DNA of 64,000 bases from positions 62,001-126,000 of the forward strand of contig JAXGGA010002175.1 in NCBI GenBank assembly GCA_038373865.1, read 5' to 3'. Source of the DNA: Uloborus plumipes. Taxonomy: Eukaryota > Arthropoda > Arachnida > Araneae > Uloboridae. The position numbers were made by a program, and so were the translations under genes. This document shows positions 1 to 11,897 of this stretch, in pieces (the stretch's first letter is position 1; the number at the start of each line of letters is the position of its first letter). The notes beneath the pieces are model-generated. The model saw only the letters and a program-made list of their open reading frames with translations. It was not told the origin of the DNA and did no database searches.

Positions 1-1155
1 ATCACGTTAGTGAATGAACTACAACTTCACTATACTATTTAATGCAACAGCAAAAATCATACGTATTACCTATAATCCAAAAAAATTACCTTTGCAGCGC
101 GCAAAATGTTTTTCCCATACAATTTCATGAACAAAAATAATGTTGAAAAGAGGTGAAGCCTCCTTAACACATTTAATAAAGTAACGCTTTCTAGCATAAT
201 AACTTCTTACTCCCCAATGATAAATTACCAGTCAACATCAAACAACAAGGTGTCATAAACCATTAACTTCATGCATTAAGCGACTCCAGCCATGCGAATT
301 CAAATAATTATTTATTAACTGTTTGTTATTAAGCAATGTATCATGTTTGAATGATAGTCCTATTTCAAAATAGCAGTATGCTGCATTTGACGAGTAAAAG
401 AAACATAGCCGTAATTCATTATTTATACTTCCCTACACGTAAAAACTAGCTAAACAACATTTTGGCTGACCTAGTAGGTATGAAACAATAGGGAAAAAAG
501 ATAAACAACTGTAAGAAGAAAGTGAGAGATAAAATCTTTGAAGGTGAGCCCTAATAATGTAAAATGCTTTCCAAGGACGCAGATTTAAAAATCAGGAAAC
601 ATGTTAGCTATCAAAATGATTTAAGCTTTGAAAGATTAAAAAAAATATTTTAAACAAGTTAACTATCTTTTACTTTGATCTACATGATATGTTTTCGTGT
701 AAGAAAAGTTGCATTCACATTGTGTCCAAGTTAACCAACTCTAAGTGAAAATAAGAGAAAAAAAAAAGTCTAGAAGGTGGGGCACTAAATAGCGTAGGAA
801 GCTCTTTTAAAAACGCCGATTCAAAAATTAGAAAACGGGTTGCCTCTGAAAAAAATTAATTGCTTGGAGGAGATTTTAATCACTTTGAAAAAATCTCTTG
901 AAACAGAACTATCTGCTTTGAAATAACTATCTATTGCTTCGATCAAAACTTTTTTTTTCGGTCCAAAAGTTTTATTAAAAATGTGTCAATTTTGAATGCT
1001 TAAATGATGACCTAATTGTAAATATTTTTGACCTAGTAGGTATGGAACAACGGAATAAAAAGAGGGATGCACTTGCACAAGTCTAAGAAGAAAATGAGAA
1101 TAAGAAAGAAACATTGAAGGTGAGGAACGAAATTAAGAAACGTGTTGCCGAAGTA
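1..1155. other. Non-coding, diverged direct repeat
   Basis: No coding region is visible. GACCTAGTAGGTATG occurs at 468-482 and again at 1030-1044. In both places it is followed by similar text (AAGAAGAAARTGAGA, then GAAGGTGAG), so this looks like two diverged copies of a unit about 560 bp long. The DD36E transposon at 1156 is inserted in the second copy. Confidence 0.4.
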
Positions 1156-1228
1156 CACTGAAGTGACAAAAGTCATGGGATAGCAATATGCAAATTTTCA
1201 GATGGCAGTAGCATCGCATAGAACAGGT

Positions 1229-1235
1229 ATAAATG
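1229..1235 (+). promoter_or_regulatory. TATA box of transposase gene, copy 1
   Basis: TATAAAT lies 64 bases upstream of the transposase ATG at 1299, inside the element, and is identical in the other copy. A TCATTTCTG stretch about 25 bases downstream could serve as the initiator. Confidence 0.5.
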
Positions 1236-1298
1236 CGCAGTGCTTTTACAGAGCTTTCATTTCTGTTCAAGTTATTCATGTGAAGAGGTTTTAACGTG

Positions 1299-2341
1299 AT
1301 GATGACCGCACGACGTGAATTAACAGACTTTGAACGCGGAATGTTAGTTGGAGCTAGACGCATGGGTCATGCCATTTCGGAAATCGTTAGAGAATTCAAC
1401 ATTCCCAGATCCACTGTGTCAAGAGTGTGCCGAGAATATGAAATTTCAGGCATAACATCCCACCATGGACAGCGCAGTGGTCGACCGCCTGCACTTAAAG
1501 ATCGAGACCGGCGACGTCTGCAAAGAGTCGTAAATTCTAACAGACAAGCAACACTGCGTCAAATCACCGTAGAAATCAATGTGGGACGTACAATGGACGT
1601 GTCTGCTAGAACTGTGCGGAGAAATTTGGATTTCTTGGGCTATTCCAGCAGAAGACCGACTCGAGTGCCTTTACTGACAGAACGACATCGCTTGCAGCGA
1701 CTCTCGTGGGCACGTGAGCATATCGGTTGGTCCCTAGATGAATGGAAAACCGTGGCCTGGTCCGATGAGTCACGATTTCAGCTGGTAAGAGCCGATGGTA
1801 GGGTTCGAGTGTGGCGCAGACCCCACGAAGCCATGGACCCAAACTGTCAGCAAGGCACTGTTCAAGCTGGTGGTGGCTCCGTAATGGTGTGGGCTGTTTT
1901 TTCATGGCATGGACTTGGTCCTCTAGTGCGACTGGACCGAACATTGACTGAAATGCTTATGTGCAGCTACTTGGAGATCACTTGCAGCCATTCATGGACT
2001 TCATGTACCCAAACAACGATGGGATTTTTATGGATGACAATGCGCCATGTCACCGGGCCACAACTGTTCGCAATTGGTTTGAAGAAAATTCTGGACAATT
2101 CCAACGAATGATTTGGCCACCTAGATCGCCCGACATGAATCCCATTGAGCATTTATGGGACACCATCGAGAGATCTGTTCGTGCCCAAAATACTGCCCCA
2201 TCAACGCTTTCACAATTATGGACGTCTATCGAGACAGCATGGCTCAATATTCCTGCAGAAGACTTCCAACGACTTGTTGAGTCCATGCCACGTCGAGTTG
2301 TTGCACTTCGCCGGGCAAAAGGAGGGCCGACACGATATTAA
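1299..2341 (+). pseudogene. Frameshifted DD36E Tc1-like transposase
   Basis: Related to the intact 347-residue transposase at 40370-41413. The product would bind the element's terminal repeats through paired helix-turn-helix domains and cut and join DNA with a DDE catalytic core. The reading frame is open from ATG 1299 but loses one G near 1950 (ACTGAAATG here, ACTGGAAATG in the other copy). The upstream frame then runs to a stop at 2109-2111, and the rest of the protein continues in another frame from about 1961 to 2341. The break falls between the first catalytic Asp (in WSDES) and the second (in MDDNAPCH), so no active enzyme is expected. Where the copies differ near the C-terminus, this copy has Arg in ALRRAKGG whereas the intact frame has Cys. 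ATG 1299 is chosen as start; the codon just before it is GTG. Confidence 0.93.
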
Positions 2342-2374
2342 GAGGTATCCCATGACTTTTGTCACTTCAGTGTA

Positions 2375-3202
2375 ATTCGTTGATTTAACTATATTGTAAA
2401 CATTTTAAAAACAAATGTTTTTAAAGAAATTATTCACAATGAAAGCAAAAAGAAAAAAAGAAGCAGATTAGAGGTTTACCTAGCTTTAAAAAAATGAAAA
2501 AAGTAACAATATAAAAGGTTTTAGAATGATGGCTGAAAGAAAAACAATTTATACTTAACTGTTAAATTCTGAAACATCCATTTTCATAACAAGAATAGTT
2601 AATGTCTGTGTTAAAAACAACTTGTTTGGTTTTCTATAACATGTAATTGAAAACGGAAATATTTTTCATTTCGATTTAAAGATACGTGTTTGCTTGTCTT
2701 CGTTGTTGCATAAGATCAAAACAAAAGGTTACTCTTTATATTAAAAGCATCGATTGTTACCGTTGGGCCGAAAAAAGAGGGACAAAGGGAAAGAAAAGCG
2801 TTTGAAAGGGAAAGCGGAAAGTACAGTTAAATAGGTCAAAGAAAAAAGAAAACTATTTGTTTAGTTTGTAAAAGAGGCGGGAGCAACGTTAAAAAAGGAA
2901 TATAAACTGAGTGGAAAGAAAGAAGAAATAATGAAGGTAGAAAAGGAGAAATATATGTATTATGTAACAAAATTTAGATAGATGAACTAGGGAACAGAAA
3001 CTTTTAATGATTGGAATTTTACTCAAATATTTTAAAGTTGTTTTATGTTAATAAGAATGAAACTTTTATGTTATTCATATCACAATGGCAATGTGTAACA
3101 TTCATCAAAATAGCAATGTGCAATATATTTATTCTAAAAACATGTCATTACCAGAGCTTTAAAATAGATTTAACAATTAAAAGTAATGAATCATGTAAAT
3201 TT
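2375..3202. other. AT-rich, no gene seen
   Basis: Purine-rich text at 2770-2960 resembles text around 3490-3600, possibly an old duplication. No coding signal. Confidence 0.3.
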
Positions 3203-3421
3203 AGGTTTTTCAACTTTTTCGCACAAAACTTGCACAGTGTTTCAGACAAGTGTTTTGAGGTTACAAGGAACCCCTTTTTCAATGCAAAGAAATGCGAGCT
3301 TTAGTATAAAAAATCGTACGAGAAAAGACTTCTTTGCATTTAAAACGGGGTTTCTCGTAATCCCGAAGCACGTGTCTGCAGCATTCTGCAATTTTAGAGC
3401 AGAAACGTTGAAAAAAACCTT
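3203..3421. repeat. Long imperfect hairpin
   Basis: Two arms of about 92 bp (3203-3294 and 3329-3421) are inverted copies with scattered mismatches and small gaps, separated by a loop of about 35 bp. The matching block around ATGCAAAGAA is the easiest landmark. It may be an old fold-back element. No target duplication was identified. Confidence 0.6.
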
Positions 3422-4879
3422 CATTTACTTTTCAAGAATAAAGGTATTTATTCAATAAATGAATCATCTGTTATAAAAGCTTTTCGTTCAGTTCGTAAAA
3501 GCGAAACTAACTGTATTGTTAAAAAGGATCTAAAAGAAACAGCAGGCTAAAAAGGGGAAAAAATTTATATTTTATTGAAAAAACTCAGATATATCAAGTA
3601 ATTTAGACCAGAAGCCTGTACCGTTTTTATTAAAACCGTTGAATGCTTTCTTCACATTGTAGCATTAAAAATAGAAATATTAAATATTGATGCTAACACC
3701 ACCCGTTATTACTAAAAGATTTGAAAAGAGCAACCTTACTCAAAAATTTAAAGCTCTTTGACAGCCGAAAAGAATAAATATGTGTAATTCTCCATAGAAT
3801 TTGGCAAGAAAACAATTCAAAACGAAAATCTTATATGGTTAAATTTAGAAAAAAAATGTTATTGTTCAACTTGTCCAAATTCAAAACAGAAATACTGTGA
3901 TGTTTGCAAAAAATATCGGTGTTCGCTCTACAAGAAATATTTGTTGGACAGTAAGAGTACAATTCTTATAAAGTAATAAAATATTGGACACCCCTTTTTT
4001 AGTGAGAAAATTAAAAGTTTTTGGTAGATCTGACCCCCACTTATAATTTCATAGAACTCTTTTTCTCAGAAAGCCTGAGTGATTCGCTTTAAAACTATCA
4101 GTTTAAGAACCGGATTTTATCTTGAGAAGGAATAGATTTTTAAAAAGGTTTTATTTTTCAATTCTCAACCCATCAAATCCCAAAATGTCAAATAAAAGAA
4201 CACCGAAGCAGTATGTTTTAGAATTGCAGCTCGTAATGGTCAATAGAAATCATTGTTTCCCCTTGGTATTAAAAAAAAAATTTAAAAAAATAAAACTTAA
4301 TATTTTTACTAAAAAGAAGTGCTATGAAAGATTTCAACTGAAATCCTTTTGGACCATAAAGGATCAAAAAAGAACTAAGAACTATGGCGCATGAAACTAA
4401 ATGGATTCGATCACTTTTTTGCATCGAAAAATGTTTAACGCTAACTAAATCTTTAAAAGGAAACTTTTAACTATGAGAAGTTTACTTACCATAGAAACTA
4501 AATAAAAACCTTTACTATTTGCATTAGAAATAACTAATTGGTCTGAAAAATTTCTAAAGAAGCTACAGAAAAGACAATAATAAACCTTTAAAACAATGTT
4601 TCTGAAAAATTATCAAAGGCAATATAAAGAATACAAGTTTAAAAAAATGTATGAACGCTTGAATTATTTCTGAAAACGTAGTTCATGTTTAAATTAAAAG
4701 TCTGTTCTGACCATATATTTGTATATATACATGTTTTTTCAAAGCTTTTTCTAGAAATTAAAAAAAATGTCACATATCACCTTTATCCATTTGCCCCTTC
4801 AATTCTTAACAGTATTTTATTGAATACTATTGCTTTTTTAACTATAGGGAAAATAGTAATATTTATGCAAACACCGCCA
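3422..4879. other. AT-rich, no gene seen
   Basis: Only short chance open frames are present. No recognisable repeat ends or coding segments. Confidence 0.3.
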
Positions 4880-5690
4880 ACTCGGCTATTTCGATCCAAG
4901 GACTGCAGTTTCGTGCTTATTATGCACTCATCAGCATGGTCCTTAGCAACTCCTTACCCCTTGCTTGGGGGCGGTTACTCACTGCTTTAGTAATATTTAG
5001 TTACGGAAATGGTTTAAAGTCCTCTGAGGAGTGTTATTAGGTGTCTAAAATATTTGTGCACCCGTTTCAAAAGGTCGGAAATGCATCATTTTTTACAACG
5101 TGAAATTTTGAATTACGTCAAGGGCCTCGGAACACATCCCTCCCTTAAGTCAAGACTCCACTGCACCGCAAAAGTATTCCATTTTGGTCCCACGTATGTT
5201 TACACTACAAAAGGGTTCAAGTTCACCCGGATATGCTTCCACCCTTCCCTGCCACTAAAACTAATTTAGCTGTCCCCGATGTAAAAACTAAAAAAGAGAA
5301 ACAAGATGCTTTCCGTTACTCGCATTCCAAGCGGACACGGTTCAAACAAATCTCTACCCACAGCGGAGGATAGTAAAGTTCCAGAAGCCAGCTCTTGAAA
5401 ATTCCAGGGGTCAACACACTTTGAGGCTACAGTAGTCTTTTTTCCAAAGTCTAAGGGGCCGTTACTCGGCTAGTAGATAAACGTTTAGCCTAGGGTGGGA
5501 AAGTGAGATGGCTTTTCGACCTCAAAAATGCGGTCCCGCACAACAGCCTCAGGAAATGATTGACATTCCGCGGATTATTCCCCCGTCTAACAGGTGCCCC
5601 AAGACACGTGGATCACCAGCCTTGCCACAAATTGCCCATTAGTGTTGGTGGTCTACATAGGGTTGGCGCATCGAGTATATACATTTTTTT
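4880..5690. other. GC-richer block, unidentified repeat-like sequence
   Basis: The base composition is clearly richer in G and C than its surroundings and has sharp edges. Open frames are short and broken. It may be a decayed repeat or retroelement piece, but I could not assign it to a family. Confidence 0.3.
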
Positions 5691-6817
5691 TTAACCGTTT
5701 CTAAAAATAGTTTATATACTTTTTTAAGTAAAGATACGCCCGTGGCTAATATATGTATCATTTACCGGCAAAACGTTATCGTTACGGTAAGGGTGTAACC
5801 ATTAAGAGGTAGATCTTGTTTCGGAGATAGGGAAGATAATTCATGAGTCTGAAAACTTGGGTGACCTCAAATGGCTCTCGAAATTTCGAAAACAGTTCGA
5901 TAGTACCGCGAATTTGATTTTGCACTTCATTTTCATCTTCATGTTTTTTCCATGAGTAGTTGAAGGAAGGAATGCATTTTCATCCGGCTCCCTTATCGCC
6001 CAAAATTATTCATGAATCCTCCCTTAAGTCAAAGTCACACATTTGGCACAACTTTTCCTTTTCTAGCTTTCCTATTATTTTCCTTTCACCAAATTCATTA
6101 TTGATGCATCATTATTTTATTATGAGATGTAGATGCTTCAATTATGCATCCTAAAATCAATTTTTTTGAAATGAGGGGGGGGGGGGGGTACGCTATAACT
6201 TCACTAATACTTCATCAAACTTCAAAAATATATTATTTTACATATTTGTCTCTATCAGTGAAAAATAAACAGACTCCCACTTTTGCTGTTATTCAAAAAA
6301 AAAAGATGTTTGTACTCCTTATGTCAAGCGTAAATGCTTCGAAAAGGTCAACTTGTAAAACCGTAGTGTTGACAGCTCATTAATCCTTTACACAGGACTA
6401 AAAACTCTTACATTTCTTTCCCATGGTTGATAAATCAATAAAACTTTAATTTACTTAATTAAAACTTCCAGTGAATAAAAATTTTATCAACGTCCAATAA
6501 AAGGTTCTCTATTACAATAATGAGTAATTTTAATAAAAATAATAAAACAAATAACAAAAAAAATAATAAAATAATTAAACAATAATTTTGTAATCTATTA
6601 CAAAAAAAAAAAAGTTTTTATTCTTTGCAATGAAAATGAAAATAATTTCATCTCGTTAATCATTCATGTCAACAATATAATCATTTGAAGTTTTCTCCAT
6701 CAGGAGAAAATAGAGTAATTTCATTTCACTTCAGTTTGATTCCATTAATTAATCTCTAACTTTCACCAATGTAATGCAACGAAAGAAGAAATGCATTTTC
6801 GTATTATTTTTTTTCTC
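5691..6817. other. AT-rich, no gene seen
   Basis: Contains a G homopolymer around 6175-6188 and AATAAA-rich low-complexity text at 6530-6620. No gene or repeat end recognised. Confidence 0.3.
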
Positions 6818-6819
6818 TA

Positions 6820-8124
6820 GGGTTAGTTAGGGTAAGTGGGCCCCCTTTTTAGAATAGTTCGTTTTTGAAGCCTTATACAACAGTTTTAAAGCAAAACAGT
6901 TTAAAATTGTTGAATGGACATTATTAATAAGCACAAGTTCAGTATTGTTTCCTAAAAAAATACTTCAAATACTTTTAACTATCGAATTCTTTAAAAAATG
7001 ACGTGGGGGTCCACTTACCCCCTAGGAAGGGGTAAGTGGGTCACCCCCCATTTATTTATATTTAAAGTGAGCATATCTAAAAAAGGAGTAACCTAAAAAA
7101 GGAGTACCTGATAAAGTATGTAAAATTCTAGTGGGAAATATGTTTTTGTAAATGTATCCATTAACGAAATATCTACTTACATTTAAATGTGTGTGACAGA
7201 AAATTTAAAGCGGAATACAAAACAATTGTGTCTGTGAAATTCATTAAAAGCCGTTAGGCACATTTTTTGCATTTACATATAAATTAGTGTTGAAAAAACA
7301 TAATAGAGTCGATTGAGATCAATTTTGGTAAGATAAAAAATGTATATATAAATTGAAAAAAAGTGGAAACATTTAATGGCAGCTTCTATTTAAAGTTTGC
7401 TGAGGGAGAAACATTATCATTTTATCCTCAGTTATAATTCTAACATCACTTACATTATACCAATAAAAAGTGTAGCTATTTCTGGTCTTTCTATCATATT
7501 TAACATGAATTTTTGTCATTTGTATCATATTCTTAAGTTAAAACTTCACAATACTTTATGGTTTCCCTTGATGTAAGTTTTCCAAATACATAGTTACCAG
7601 CTTTTGCAGTTTTTGTAGCTAAACCATCAATTCCCTCTAGTTCTGCATCATTATCCTTCATTTCCTCTTAGAAATTGCTTCATCAGAACTGCTTTTCATT
7701 TTGAAATCATCATTATTCTGAGGGGTCCCACTTACCCCGTAGTGAAGTACCCCCCACTTATCCTAATAAGGAAAAACTACGGGGTAAGTGGGATCTCCTC
7801 TTAAACACTTATTACTAATACTTTGCGTAAAAGTTCTTATTGCAATGTGTACTTCATGTTAAACTCTACAAGAAAACTGAACATAGAAAAAATAATAAAA
7901 ACTAACCTTGAAACACTCCTTTGAAAAATGTTGTTTGAAACCTCAAAAAAAATTTTTGGAAATTTTTTTTACATAAATTATATGATCTAAAAAAAATTAA
8001 ATGAAACCCAAATATATGCAAAACCAATCACTGTGATAAAATATAACATGATCAGTATAAAAAGTAAAAAAACTATACGCATATTTCAGTTTCAGAGGGG
8101 TAGCCCACTTACCCGAACCAACCC
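6820..8124. mobile_element. GGG-ended, TA-flanked non-autonomous DNA transposon (GGGTAAGTGGGC type)
   Basis: The 1305-bp segment starts GGGTTAGTTAGGGTAAGTGG and ends in the inverted form of GGGTTGGTTCGGGTAAGTGG, with TA directly outside both ends. The motif GGGGTAAGTGG recurs inside in both orientations. It forms short hairpins at about 7007-7050 and flanks 7726-7793. No transposase-like frame lies between the ends, so this is a deletion derivative or MITE-like passenger. The superfamily is uncertain: TA flanks fit several groups. Compare the similar design at 42941-44216. Confidence 0.7.
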
Positions 8125-8126
8125 TA

Positions 8127-9852
8127 TTTTCAAACTTAAGCACTGAAAAAATATTCAGGACATCCTATTTTTTCAAGAAAATAAACACATAAATAACTGT
8201 TCGATAACTTTTTTTTAAGTTTCTCCCGCAAGCACTGATGCTTGAAATGCTAAAATTCTTCAACAAAAAATTAATTTCAAATTATCAAATCAAAAAACTT
8301 TGTTGCTCATATTCTGCATCATTAGCCCTTTTCGATGCTTTTCGAATCAAATGTTATATCTAGATTGAAATAGCATTTAAATTTAACAGAGTAGAGCAAA
8401 TGACAAGTATTATTTATTTTTAATGAACCAAAATTTATAAGGAGATAAAATTTTTAAATCAATAAATAATCAAATAAGCATAAAAATGAGGCGCGATAGC
8501 TAAGATGTGTTTCTTTCAAATCTAATTATGCTTTAAACATTATTAGAGGGAGAGGGACACAGTCACACATTTTGCGCATCATCCAAAACCAATCCGACGA
8601 AAAAAGTTTTCATTAAAACATTTCTTTGAATAGATTATAATAACTTTTTGATTATTCTTTGCTCCGGATTTTTTTTTTCTGTTTCTTCTATATTTTAACG
8701 TTTACGGAAAAATAGACTGAAAAGCAATACTCCAGAGGGTTTATTACTCTAGCAAAACTATCGCTTTTGTATTTCAATTTTTGGAATGCAGCATTATTTT
8801 TAACTAAGCAAACTTATTGACTAAGTTATTGATTCCAAATCTGCAAAAGAGTTGAAAAAGCAAATTTTTGTAAGGATAGTGACAAACTCGTTTGAAGACA
8901 AATTTTAGTGCCACTATTTTTCTCCCCCCCCCCCCCTCCATTCTCTCTCTCTTAAGTATATCTGTGGAGTTTTATAGCGCTACGTACATTATTCTGTAAA
9001 TTATTGAGTTTTGGATGTTAACTGAGTTCCAGATTACCCGGTGCATACATAACACGAAAATTAAGCACGAAAAAATCAAAAACTTTAATTCTGATAATCA
9101 TCATAAAAATTGTGTACAGTCATCATCAGCTATTCAAAGGACTGCTGTCAGTCTGTGTTCGTTATATTATGCTCTAAATCTCTTCTGACAATAAGATAAA
9201 TAGGATAATTACTTCCTTTTTATCCATTTTCTCCAGCAGTGGACAAAGCATAGTTATTATCTCAATATAAAACGCATCTTTCTACTGTCGACAACAGGGG
9301 TATTAATGAGAAAACATACGACTTCGATTGTTCATACTTTCTGATTTAGTTTATTTTAAAATATATTAGAAAATCAAATTTGCATTTATATTTCAGAAAT
9401 AAGAATGGATCGCTAGTGAGATAAGTAATTGACAGTATTACAACAGATTTTTAGGTGTGATTTATTTTTGAAACGGAATCTGAAGTAAAATTTAAAGTTT
9501 TAAAAAACACTGCCTTTATGAGCTGTACGATTGCCACAGTTCAGAATATAGTGTGCAGTAAAACCTCGATTATTCAGAACAATTTCAGCAGAAACCTAAT
9601 TTTATCGAAGTCAGTTTATTTCATTTTTATTTATTTATTTATTTATTTTTGGTGACTAAACAGTTTCAGTCCAAGGTCACCGAAGGCAACTATAGACTAA
9701 ACCGAAAGTACTATAGACTAAATTTAGCCATGCAATTTTATCCCTTCGTTTATTTTTTTCTCACAAGTCCACTTGAAAATTTTTGAAATACTTCATTTTT
9801 CTTTAAAGATGCCATTAAATTTGAAACAAATGTATATATAATTACCATTATA
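8127..9852. other. Non-coding; possible pogo-like end fragment
   Basis: A poly-C run lies near 8925-8937 and an ATTT-rich run at 9630-9652. CAGTAAAACCTCGATTATTC at about 9557 resembles the end of a pogo/Tigger-type element, and possibly related text lies beyond the Tc1 element at 12860-12910. No gene seen. Confidence 0.3.
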
Positions 9853-10386
9853 TAAACCCATGTTTGAAAATTGCAACACCATGAAGGACTTGCGCGAATG
9901 GGCTAAAATTTTCAGCAAACGCAAAATAGGGTATGGTATGCAAATGATTAGAATTTTAGACTCGTAGCGCATGTGTACGTTGAGCAGCACCCTCTGAACG
10001 CCGGATTTATCCGAATAAATAGACGACTGCAGTAAAGCGTGTATGGTTATAGGTGGTTATCTGCTTGTGATAAATGTTAGTTCAGACGTTGCTCATGCCT
10101 CTTCGACGAAAAAGAGCAAGATTTCACCAACTTACGGAGTTTGAACGGGGGAGGATCATCGGCCTTCGTGAAGCTGGATTGTCTTTTCGTGAAGTAGCCG
10201 CTCGTGTGCAGCGTAACAGCAACACAGTGATATGTGTTTGAAAGCAGTGGACGGACGAGTGTCGGACAACTCGGAAATCCGGGAGTGGACCCCGAAATGT
10301 GACGTCAGCGCGATGATAGACACCTGCTCCGCATGCTGCTGACGGACCGTACAGCGTCTTCCAGACAACTGGCAGCACAGTGGTCA

Positions 10387-11897
10387 ATGGTGAAAAAAAA
10401 AAATTGTCCTAGAGGTCACGGCGGTGGCTCATTTTTTTACCTTTATCCACCCTAATATACTGCCAAAATTTCAACCTCCTACTTAAATAAAAAGACGGTG
10501 CTCAAAGCTCAAGTAGTTCTCCAGTTTTTGTCAATTTCAAGCGTTTTTCGGTTGTGCGGCAGAAAAAAAATTCCCGGTGTTTTGCTATCATTCTTGCTGA
10601 TTCTTATGTTCAATGATCCCCTGAATCCTAATATGGCCACCCTTTTCCCCCATTGCCTCCCACTTTTCGAAAATAGCATCCCCCTCCCCTCCTATTTTCA
10701 TCAAATTTCGACAATTTCATAGATATTATTTGGAGGGGAAGGAAGCATTATATTTACCATTAACATTCTTATATAGGGCTAGAGAGGTGAAAAGTTCAAA
10801 ATCATTAACAACTTTTTACAAGTTAGGGGGCTTATGGGGGTATTTTCCCCTCCCCTCCTTAAAATAGTTAACATATCATCAACAACTCATTTTTTCCAGT
10901 TTCAAAATTTTACACTTACTTTTTGGTGCAACAGAATGCCATCTATGACTCCCACGTCCAAAAAATTTTTCAAGTTGTAAAATTTTGTTTAAAACCTTAG
11001 AAACATCGCATGTTACATATGAGTCGCACCCAGGGTCGCACCACAGATTTTCTTCAGTAAAGAACCTTTCAGTATTATTTATATTCATTCCAATTATGTT
11101 CGAGCGATTACCATGAAATGTGAAACGAAGATCATATTTGGATTCAGTGGGGCATTTTACATAAGAAACAGCAAGAATAGTGTCAGATACATTTGAACAT
11201 TTTTTGCTGAGCAGTGTTGTTATACTGAAATTTGCTAAAACTTTTTAATTAAAGTCAACATATTTGAACTTCTTGCTATGCAATTCCACTTTCTATGTAT
11301 ATTTATATATAGATTTTTTTTTTTTTTGAGAGAGAGAGAGACTTTTAGTATTGAATATTTTATTGTCTCAGCAAGGATAATTACTCAAATTTCTTCAATA
11401 GCAGGTAAAAGAAACTGCTTATTGTCTTCATTATTGAAAAAAATTCTGTTAAATTCTTGAATTATTTGAACATTTTCCTCAGCAACGTTATTCACCATTA
11501 TTTATTTATTTTAATTTTTTCTTTTAATTATGTTATTGATCTTATATTTGTATTCGTTGGGGCGTAGGATAAAGACTGTTAGAAAATAATCCCTAATATT
11601 CACGTTTGAAAAAAATATCCAATTTTTCTGTACTACACTTGTTATGTTTCACATCTTTACTCTTGTAATAACTTGCTTTTCTTTCAACTAGAATTTGATA
11701 CGAAAAACTAAGTCAAACTATTTAATTCACCAGAAAAGTGTCACAAGTAATTTAACAAAACTGTCCTAGTTGCTATTTCAATTTCCAGGTCGTTCATATC
11801 TTATAAGGCTTTTTCCAAGTTCAGATATTCCCAGAAGTTTTAACTGCAAATGGAGCATCTATTAATGTTCAATCCATTTGTTTTACTGTGCAAAAAC
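10387..11897. mobile_element. 1.5-kb insertion splitting the DD34E transposase
   Basis: The transposase frame stops making sense after TGGTCA (10381-10386) and resumes at ACAGCTACAGG (11898), so about 1511 bp have been added. I found no clear terminal repeats or target duplication. A run of A follows the left junction (10394-10403). The insert includes C-rich stretches near 10640-10690 and 10845-10860 and the exon-like frame at 10879-11244 on the minus strand. Mobile origin is inferred from its position only. Confidence 0.55.
10879..11244 (-). CDS. Exon-like open frame, Cys-rich, function unknown
   Basis: An open frame of 121 codons ends at the stop whose last base is 10879. Its text looks more protein-like than the chance frames nearby: Cys residues are spaced through it (in SKKCSN, VKCPTE, WCDPGCDSY, VTCDVS), with alternating polar and hydrophobic residues typical of an extracellular beta-rich domain. 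Splice signals sit in the right places. CAAATTTCAG ends at 11225 and TTTTAG at 11235, either of which could be an acceptor. A near-consensus donor GTAAGT at 10919-10914 would end an exon at 10920, giving about 305-315 nt. I do not recognise the family. It lies inside sequence inserted in a dead transposon, so it may be a captured or duplicated host exon, or chance. Confidence 0.3.
   Translation of the reverse strand, partial: KVLANFSITTLLSKKCSNVSDTILAVSYVKCPTESKYDLRFTFHGNRSNIIGMNINNTERFFTEENLWCDPGCDSYVTCDVSKVLNKILQLEKFFGRGSHRWHSVAPKSKCKILKLEKMSC

Larger units (their letters stand above)
1156..2372 (+). mobile_element. Tc1/mariner DD36E transposon, copy 1 (defective)
   Basis: A complete 1217-bp element bounded by perfect 27-bp terminal inverted repeats (1156-1182 and 2346-2372, starting CACTGAAGTGACAAAAGTCA). 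It is flanked by TA on both sides (1154-1155 and 2373-2374), the target duplication expected of the Tc1/mariner superfamily. It matches the copy at 40227-41444 with six substitutions and one missing base, so both copies moved recently. The missing base breaks the transposase. The inverted repeats look intact, so this copy could still be mobilised in trans; that is an inference. Confidence 0.95.

Noticed and set aside
1606..1944. Minus-strand open frame of 112 codons (and the 128-codon equivalent at 40677-41063)
   Set aside because: Antisense shadow of the transposase coding sequence.
4122..4394. 90-codon Lys-rich plus-strand frame
   Set aside because: Lys richness reflects A-rich DNA; no domain or splice context.
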